Source: Hadesarchaea archaeon DG-33 | GTDB taxonomy: Archaea; Hadarchaeota; Hadarchaeia; Hadarchaeales; Hadarchaeaceae | Reading direction: 5' to 3' | Assembly (NCBI GenBank): GCA_001515185.1 | Contig: LQHI01000075.1 | Location: 1 to 12,602, forward strand | DNA: 12,602 nucleotides | Shown here: piece after piece, positions 8,050 to 12,602 of the stretch | Layout of the letters: every line of letters starts with the position of its first letter | Numbering within the stretch: the stretch's first letter is position 1 | Made by a program: the position numbers and the translations under genes | The notes under the pieces: model-generated | What the model saw: only the letters and a program-made list of their open reading frames with translations | Databases searched by the model: none | Told to the model about the DNA's origin: nothing

Positions 8050-9190
8050 AGTATAAGAGGTCTGTCCAACCTGGTCCCCATACATCAATGTTGGTCTCGT
8101 CTACCACGACTAATGGCAGAGTTACATCAACCGGCCCAACATCAAACTGAACGGCCATAACTGCTTCATATAGGGCAATAGCTCCAACGCTGGAGTGCGA
8201 GTCAGTTACACCAGCGATGACTAATCCACTTTCTATCCCTCGAGCATCTACCTCACCGTGCGGCCACGACCAGATGGGCAACTCCCCTGGTTCCATTCCA
8301 AGGGCTTCCTCCGCTAGAACACTTGCAATTGAAGTGCAGCCCCCTACAGGGACAAGTAAATCAGTTTCGGGATGTGCCACAAGGTATGCCCTTATACGCT
8401 CTTCTGCTATCGCCACGTCGTAACCAGCCTCTATCTCGTGCTCGAAGTAATCTACACCCGTGATGTAACCCTTCTCCGCGGTACCATCTCTAAATCCTTC
8501 TTTTTCCGCCTCCGACCAAGTTGCTCCTGGGCCCTCGTTTGGGCGGAATATATCGACGCCCGTGAGTCCGTAATCACTCATATAATCTCCTACAAGCAGA
8601 CCCCTCAGGTAACCAGTATCATAGCATAAGCCTCCCCCTGTTACGGAGCTTGTGACGAAAGCTTGTCTTGCGTTGCCCGCTGCTCCTTCTGGATCGTCAC
8701 AATCGTAAGCGATCACAACAATTCCCGCATCCCTTGCTTCCTGAATTGGTTCATCAAGCGCAGTTGCATCTGCTATTGATACAATTAGTGCATCAACGCC
8801 GCGAGCGATTTCTTCCCCCACCATATCAACCTGTAAGGCTATATCCTCTACAGAGTACCTATAGACCACCTCAACATTTCTGAGACGCTCTGCCAGCGCG
8901 TCCGCACCATTATGGTAAGCTATCCAACACGCATCTGCAGGACTGCCGTGACATACAAAGGCTACTTTTATCGGATCAAGGGGGGTCGGAATTTGGGCTT
9001 CTAGGTCAGCTATCTCAGCTTCCAGATCGCTTATTGTTGCCGCCTGTTCATCTATCGTTGCCTGCAGTTCAGCTACTTCTGGCGGCACTGGAGTCGGCTT
9101 AACAACGTAAACTATCACTCCCGTGACGACTGCTGCCACTATTGCAACAATTATCACCATAGCGGCCCCTTGGCCACTTTTTTCATCCAT
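8048..9190 (-). CDS. Membrane-anchored sugar ABC transporter substrate-binding protein (RbsB-like)
   Basis: An extracytoplasmic receptor that captures a sugar or related solute for an ABC importer. Residues 11-30 form one hydrophobic helix (VIIVAIVAAVVTGVIVYVV), then come a short Pro-rich stretch (KPTPVPP) and a predicted coiled coil of about 30 residues (ELQATIDEQAATISDLEAEI onwards). The ligand domain starts near 74 (IKVAFVCHGS) and has the two-lobed Peripla_BP_4/RbsB pattern: EIARGVDALIVSIADATALDE, then AGIVVIAYDCDDP, VTGGGLCYDTGYLRG, and VPVGGCTS. The segment before the helix (EKSGQGAAM) resembles a class III, pilin-like signal, used by some archaeal binding proteins; the usual pilin Glu is absent. 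The start is firm: GGGAGGT lies 7-8 nt before the ATG. The RbsC-like permease is divergent; no ATPase gene is visible. The solute is unknown. Confidence 0.88.
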   Translation of the reverse strand: MDEKSGQGAAMVIIVAIVAAVVTGVIVYVVKPTPVPPEVAELQATIDEQAATISDLEAEIADLEAQIPTPLDPIKVAFVCHGSPADACWIAYHNGADALAERLRNVEVVYRYSVEDIALQVDMVGEEIARGVDALIVSIADATALDEPIQEARDAGIVVIAYDCDDPEGAAGNARQAFVTSSVTGGGLCYDTGYLRGLLVGDYMSDYGLTGVDIFRPNEGPGATWSEAEKEGFRDGTAEKGYITGVDYFEHEIEAGYDVAIAEERIRAYLVAHPETDLLVPVGGCTSIASVLAEEALGMEPGELPIWSWPHGEVDARGIESGLVIAGVTDSHSSVGAIALYEAVMAVQFDVGPVDVTLPLVVVDETNIDVWGPGWTDLLY

Positions 9191-9398
9191 TTAAAAGTAC
9201 CTCCCATAATTCTTACAAATTATCCTATAATCTTACTTTATTATAAATATTTCTAACATAATTTTTACCCAAATATAGAAATAAAAGAACTTTATTAGTC
9301 ACAAATATTTGTTATATTTGCACAAATTAAAAACTAAAACCACACGTTTAAATTCCATAGATATTAAAAACCGTACTGGAACATAAGAAACACGGGGA
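9191..9398. promoter_or_regulatory. Divergent control region of the sugar importer with CAAAT/ATTTG dyads
   Basis: This AT-rich stretch holds promoters for both importer units. On the minus strand, TTTATAAT (complement of about 9240-9247) is TATA-like and lies about 50 bp before the binding-protein ATG. On the plus strand, TTTAAATT (9348-9355) is TATA-like, pointing to a start of transcription near 9375-9380. Between them are two adjacent dyads: ACAAATATTTGT (9301-9312, perfect) and ATTTG-CA-CAAAT (9316-9327), i.e. four copies of the half-site CAAAT/ATTTG. This is what a dimeric regulator's operator looks like; the identity of the regulator is unknown. Confidence 0.5.
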
Positions 9399-9539
9399 GT
9401 GAAAGATATCCATAAGTATCAGATAAGGTTGGGAACCCAGAACTGGCAGTCATATCCCGCTATGGAGCAAGGAATCTATTTCGATGGGCGGTGCCAGCAG
9501 ATACTCCACGATTTGTATCTATGGGGGGAATTTATTTGA
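9399..9539 (+). CDS. Possible 46-residue upstream small ORF overlapping the permease start
   Basis: From GTG at 9399 an open frame runs 46 codons to a TGA at 9537-9539, beginning MKDIHKYQIRLGTQNWQSYP and ending LYLWGEFI. I do not recognise it. It fills the gap between the likely transcription start and the permease, and its stop overlaps a TTG start (TTGA at 9536-9539), an arrangement typical of translational coupling. Against it: GGGGAG directly abuts the GTG, so the ribosome site fits poorly, and the ORF is short enough to arise by chance. It could also be a leader peptide or the remnant of a longer gene. Confidence 0.3.
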   Translation: MKDIHKYQIRLGTQNWQSYPAMEQGIYFDGRCQQILHDLYLWGEFI

Positions 9540-10528
9540 CTATTTTAACTCAAGTTAAACATATCTTAAGCAAAATCCTTGGCTACCGATCATTTAGTGT
9601 ACTTATAATTCTGGTCGGGATGATCGTAGCATTTTGGGCAATCACACCCGGACATTTGTTTCTCTCACCTGCTGTTATTGACATTTTTCTAGAAATGTCG
9701 CCCATGCTAGCCATCGTTACAGTGGCTATGGGGTTACTCTTAATTTCCGGTGAATTTGACCTCTCAGTAGGTTCGACTTTAGCACTCACCGCCTCAGTCA
9801 CGGCCATTTTGTACACAACTTATGGTGTAGATCCAGCCCTAGCAATACTCGCTGGTTTAGGCCTCGGTGGTTTTTTGGGTTTTATAAATGGGATGATTGT
9901 GACTAAATTGGGAATATCTTCACTTATAGCAACATTGGGAACGATGTGGGCTTTTCGAGGGGTAGTACTTCTTATTACCGGAGGGTATGAGGTACCTTAT
10001 TATCCTGCAAAGACATCCCCCATTTTCTTTGACTTCTTCTCTGGTAAAATTGGGGCCATCTATGTTCAGTTTATATGGCTAATATTAGTTGCTATACTTC
10101 TATGGGTATTGCTTGAGCATACCAAGTTTGGCAATTGGATATTCTCTACTGGGAGCAACAAGCAATCAGCGCGAATGATGGGGATAAACACGGATAGGGT
10201 AAAGATAATTTGTTTTATAATAGTGGGGGTTTTGTCAGCATTTGCGGGGATCATACAAGCGACCCGAATTCATGTATCAGCCCCCTGGACGGCACAAACG
10301 TGGAACCTTGAGGCGATCGCCGGAGCGGTTGTAGGGGGGGTCTCGCTCCGGGGAGGTGTTGGATCTATTATAGGTGCTATATTGGGGGCGCTGTGTATTC
10401 GGGTTCTGAGTGTAGGGCTTACTATGTTGGGTCTCTCCCCATATCATTTCATGATATCTGTTGGTATACTACTAATTCTGGCTGTGGCTTTTAACGTAAT
10501 AGTAAGGCGGCGAGTATTACGTAGATAA
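9491..10528 (+). CDS. Sugar ABC transporter permease (RbsC-like, BPD_transp_2 family)
   Basis: The membrane-spanning channel of an ABC sugar importer, normally working with a binding protein and an ATPase. About eight to ten hydrophobic helices are evident. The family's core signature is clear: GLLLISGEFDLSVGSTLAL, then INGMIVTKLGISSLIATLGT, and later GSNKQSARMMGI (the cytoplasmic ATPase-contacting loop), AGIIQATRI, and AGAVVGGVSLRGGVGSIIGA. The longest frame opens at GTG 9491 (345 residues), but the first 15 codons (PADTPRFVSMGGIY) are unlike the family. TTG at 9536 is a better start: GGGGGGA lies 7-8 nt upstream, the protein then begins MTILTQVKHILSK as RbsC-type permeases do (330 residues), and TTGA overlaps the stop of a small upstream ORF. 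No ATPase gene follows. Confidence 0.9.
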   Translation: MPADTPRFVSMGGIYLTILTQVKHILSKILGYRSFSVLIILVGMIVAFWAITPGHLFLSPAVIDIFLEMSPMLAIVTVAMGLLLISGEFDLSVGSTLALTASVTAILYTTYGVDPALAILAGLGLGGFLGFINGMIVTKLGISSLIATLGTMWAFRGVVLLITGGYEVPYYPAKTSPIFFDFFSGKIGAIYVQFIWLILVAILLWVLLEHTKFGNWIFSTGSNKQSARMMGINTDRVKIICFIIVGVLSAFAGIIQATRIHVSAPWTAQTWNLEAIAGAVVGGVSLRGGVGSIIGAILGALCIRVLSVGLTMLGLSPYHFMISVGILLILAVAFNVIVRRRVLRR

Positions 10529-10602
10529 TAGCCCAAAAGTTGTCAGATCACTTCATCAACCCCTAAATGAAAGAATTTAAAAAAAGCCCCAAAAATATAG
10601 AA
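10529..10602 (+). promoter_or_regulatory. Promoter of the wHTH-like / DUF5678-like pair
   Basis: AATTTAAAAA at 10574-10583 is a good archaeal TATA box. Its expected transcription start, some 25 bp downstream, falls at or next to ATG codons at 10603 and 10606, which suggests a leaderless transcript. The open frame from the ATG at 10567 runs straight through this box, so its first dozen codons are probably promoter and not protein. Confidence 0.5.
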
Positions 10603-11004
10603 ATGATGTGCATGGAAACCTCCATCGAAAAGTTGGTTTCGGAAATGTTGTCCAGCGAGAAACAAGGTGAGTTGCCTCACGCGATGCTGGATGTGCTCAG
10701 GGTTCTCGTAATCAACAAGGGGGTGAGCTGGAGGTCCGAGCTCATTCAAGACCTTGTGTTGTTATATGCGTTTAGGGGAGATCCCGAAGCGGTCGATGAG
10801 AGAGAGCTGGACGAGGCGCTCAGGGAGCTGGGGAAGAAGGAGCTGGTGCAGGTTGAGGAGCGTGTTAAGGGCACGATGGGTGCGCGAGGTAGTACCAAAG
10901 ATAAGTTGATCTCCCTCGTGGATTACGTGGCAACTCAAAGTACCTTATCAAGAGATAGAACGCTTATATCTTATATGGGCCAAAGAGCAATGAATGCCAA
11001 ATAG
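10603..11004 (+). CDS. Small conserved-looking protein of unknown function, winged-helix-like
   Basis: I do not recognise a named family. The frame is open from ATG 10567 (145 residues), but a TATA-like box inside that stretch makes ATG 10603, 10606 or 10612 the likely start (about 130-133 residues, beginning METSIEKLVSEML). The central part reads as alternating helices (MLDVLRVLVINKGVSWRSE, then ERELDEALRELGKKELVQVE) in the order of a winged-helix DNA-binding fold, where ELDEALRELGKKELV would be the recognition helix and first strand. The rest, to VATQSTLSRDRTLISYM, is polar and helical. A transcription-regulator role is inference only. Its TAG stop at 11002-11004 touches the ribosome site of the next gene, so the two are co-transcribed and probably translationally linked. 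Confidence 0.6.
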   Translation: MMCMETSIEKLVSEMLSSEKQGELPHAMLDVLRVLVINKGVSWRSELIQDLVLLYAFRGDPEAVDERELDEALRELGKKELVQVEERVKGTMGARGSTKDKLISLVDYVATQSTLSRDRTLISYMGQRAMNAK

Positions 11005-11016
11005 GAGGGTGAGAAG

Positions 11017-11385
11017 ATTCGATCCTTTTCGTTCTTGAGGAAGAAGAAAAGAGAATCAGCAGAGGCAGAGGAGCCAGAAACAAAAAAGAAAGGGATAAGA
11101 CATTTTCTGAGATTTCCAAGAAGAAAGAAGGAAGAAGTTGTAGAGGTGAAAAAGCCCGAACTGAAAGAGGTAGAGAAAAATTTTCCAAAGATAAGCGAAG
11201 CGGAGCAAAAGAAGTACATCGGCAGACACATAGCAATCGTGGACGGAAAGATCGTTACCTCTGCGGGCGGGGCACGGAGGACGCTCGAGATGGCGAAGCG
11301 GGAGTACTCGGGCAAGGAGATAGAACTTAGATACGTCGCGAACGAGAAGTTACTCCTCAAATGCAAGTGCCTTGAGAAGAGCTAA
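11017..11385 (+). CDS. DUF5678-like small protein, probable ATT start
   Basis: The C-terminal half (YIGRHIAIVDGKIVTSAGGARRTLEMAKREYSG...) matches the pattern of the archaeal/bacterial DUF5678 domain, a short beta-alpha unit of unknown role often seen in small stand-alone proteins (family recalled, not searched). The N-terminal half is a highly charged Lys/Glu linker. Start choice: a strong GGAGGGTGAG (11004-11013) has its GGAGG core 8 nt before ATT at 11017, giving I/M-RSFSFLRKKKRES (122 residues). The first conventional start in frame is TTG 11035 (116 residues), which has no ribosome site, and the GTG inside the Shine-Dalgarno sequence is in another frame that stops after nine codons. The upstream frame is closed by the TAG at 11002-11004. 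Confidence 0.65.
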   Translation: MRSFSFLRKKKRESAEAEEPETKKKGIRHFLRFPRRKKEEVVEVKKPELKEVEKNFPKISEAEQKKYIGRHIAIVDGKIVTSAGGARRTLEMAKREYSGKEIELRYVANEKLLLKCKCLEKS

Positions 11386-11417
11386 GTAAAAAAATCGAAT
11401 TCGGTCCCTAATGTTTG

Positions 11418-12335
11418 CTAAGACTTTAACAATTCTTCATATTTAGCTTGAACCGCATCGGCATAAAATTTCTTGACACCTTCTTCCGTCTTTGTATGTT
11501 TAAGCATTTCTCGGATTACTTCGAAAGGTATGGTTGCAATATCGCATCCAGTTTCAGCCACTTCTCTAACCTGTTGGGGGTTCCTCATGCTAGCAGCAAT
11601 CACCTTTGTTTTTATGTTATATTTTCTGAAGATGTTAACGATTTTTCTCACCAAATCTACTCCACTAGTTATTCCCTTATCCTTTCCAATGCTAATTGCT
11701 TTCTTTATCTTCTCGTCCAAGTAGAGCGAAGGAATTTCCTTTGCAGTCGGATTTTTCAAGTAATCGCCCAGCCTCGCCTTGGAAATTTCCCTCATCAACT
11801 CGAAGTCGAAGTAATCGTTCTTTTTAAAATCAATTCCTAGATTTTTCCTTATGTAATCATCCACCCTCCCAGCGAACGGACTCACATACGCGGCTCCGGC
11901 TTTCGCCGCCAAAAGCGCCTGCTCAGGAGTCATCACCAAAGTCGTATTTGTAGGGATTCTCTTTCTGCTCAATTCATTTATCGCCTTCAAACCCTCATAA
12001 TCAGTCGCTTCTTGTCCAGTATACGTGTTAATTGGTATCTTTATCAGGACGTTTCCAACAATGGGATTAAATCTCCTGTATAGGGTTTGAGCTTCCTCAA
12101 CCATCTTGCTTGCTTTTTGACTTAGCACTTCCAAACTTACAGGTCTTCCTTTTCCTGCTGCTTTACATATTTCTCCTACATAAACTTCTAAATCCACTTT
12201 CCCCTTCACTTTTCTTTCTTCCTCGACTGCCTTTCTAATCAGGCTGGGGTTAGTCGTCACTCCGTCGACTATGCCCCATGAAAAAGCTTCCTTGATTTCG
12301 CCTAATTTAGCCGTGTCAACAAATATTTTCATCAC
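11418..12335 (-). CDS. tal: Transaldolase family protein (TalC/fructose-6-phosphate aldolase-like)
   Basis: A class I aldolase of the non-oxidative pentose-phosphate pathway, transferring dihydroxyacetone units between sugar phosphates through a Schiff-base lysine. It starts MKIFVDTAKLGEI and has TTNPSLI (27-33), the active-site strand NVLIKIPIN with Lys99, TNTTLVMTPEQALLAAKAGAAYVSPFAGRVDDY, and the closing AASMRNPQQVREVAETGCDIATIP. At about 305 residues it is well above the 215-220 residues of compact TalC/FSA enzymes; the extra sequence lies mainly after FAGRVDDY (through LGDYLKNPTAKEIPSLYLDEKI). The longest frame opens at GTG 12335, but ATG at 12332, one codon on and preceded by AGGTGAT, is the likelier start. 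It follows the epimerase gene by about 28 bp, so one operon. Transaldolase versus F6P aldolase activity is not settled by sequence. Confidence 0.93.
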   Translation of the reverse strand: MMKIFVDTAKLGEIKEAFSWGIVDGVTTNPSLIRKAVEEERKVKGKVDLEVYVGEICKAAGKGRPVSLEVLSQKASKMVEEAQTLYRRFNPIVGNVLIKIPINTYTGQEATDYEGLKAINELSRKRIPTNTTLVMTPEQALLAAKAGAAYVSPFAGRVDDYIRKNLGIDFKKNDYFDFELMREISKARLGDYLKNPTAKEIPSLYLDEKIKKAISIGKDKGITSGVDLVRKIVNIFRKYNIKTKVIAASMRNPQQVREVAETGCDIATIPFEVIREMLKHTKTEEGVKKFYADAVQAKYEELLKS

Positions 12336-12363
12336 ATCACCTAGATTTTTTTCTTTTTAAATG

Positions 12364-12602
12364 TTAGCGTAGACTGTCTTTGAGCTTTTGGATAGATAAT
12401 TTTGGTTCTCTACCATAGATAGCGAAGCCTATTGTGAGAACGTTTGCCCCGGCCTTCACAGCCAGCGGTGCTGTTTTTTCGTTTATGCCCCCATCAACCC
12501 CAATATCGATGTTTAATCCGCGCGTTTCTACCATTTGCCTAGCTTCCTGAACCTTTGGCATTACAGCCGGGATGAATTCCTGACCTCCAAAGCCAGGATT
12601 CA
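12364..12602 (-). CDS. rpe: Ribulose-phosphate 3-epimerase (C-terminal part, runs off window)
   Basis: Interconverts D-ribulose 5-phosphate and D-xylulose 5-phosphate, feeding the same pathway as the transaldolase encoded just downstream. Only the last 79 codons or so are inside the window; the 5' end lies past the right edge. Two diagnostic blocks are visible: NPGFGGQEFIP at the edge (the phosphate/flexible loop region of the family) and IDIGVDGGINEKTAPLAVKAGANVLTIGFAIYG, with the catalytic Asp of VDGGIN and the phosphate-binding G-x-AI(Y/F) loop. An ATG at 12559-12561 is internal and not the start. It is first of the two genes of a minus-strand operon as far as can be seen. Confidence 0.93.
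   Translation of the reverse strand, partial: NPGFGGQEFIPAVMPKVQEARQMVETRGLNIDIGVDGGINEKTAPLAVKAGANVLTIGFAIYGREPKLSIQKLKDSLR

Noticed and set aside
1..12602. CRISPR array, insertion sequence or defence island
   Set aside because: No regularly spaced repeats, terminal inverted repeats, transposase or Cas-like motifs were found on either strand.

Overview
The window looks like chromosomal DNA from an uncultured or poorly studied archaeon. The evidence is a Hel308-type helicase, an Elp3 with archaeal architecture, GTP-type PEP carboxykinase, a TIM-barrel transaldolase, a substrate-binding protein held by an N-terminal membrane anchor, DUF5678-like and wHTH-like small proteins, and archaeal TATA-like boxes placed about 25 bp before gene starts, several of them with little or no leader. 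The lineage cannot be fixed from this sequence; a TACK/Bathyarchaeia-like or Thermococcales-related lineage is only a guess.

Layout. (1) 50-2449: a PEP carboxykinase gene on the minus strand and a divergent Lrp/AsnC regulator on the plus strand, sharing a 97-bp control region with helically phased GTTAAC elements. The regulator is broken by a frameshift/deletion. (2) 2582-6404: divergent elp3 (minus) and hel308 (plus), separated by only 43 bp and visibly richer in G+C than the genes on either side. (3) 6503-7900: an AT-rich gene for a protein of the L-fucose/L-arabinose isomerase fold. (4) 8048-10528: a sugar ABC importer split into two divergent units, a membrane-anchored RbsB-like binding protein (minus) and an RbsC-like permease (plus). 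About 300 bp lies between them, with tandem CAAAT/ATTTG dyads and a possible 46-codon ORF coupled to the permease. No ATPase gene is present in the window. (5) 10603-11385: a two-gene plus-strand unit, a small winged-helix-like protein and a DUF5678-like protein that probably begins at a rare ATT codon. (6) 11418-12602: a minus-strand operon of ribulose-phosphate 3-epimerase (cut by the window edge) followed by transaldolase.

Taken together, the metabolic genes concern sugar uptake and isomerisation, non-oxidative pentose-phosphate interconversion, and the oxaloacetate/PEP node. I see no CRISPR array, tRNA, rRNA, transposase or defence system. The most interesting points are at the level of gene starts, control regions and the broken regulator; no wholly new multi-gene system is evident.
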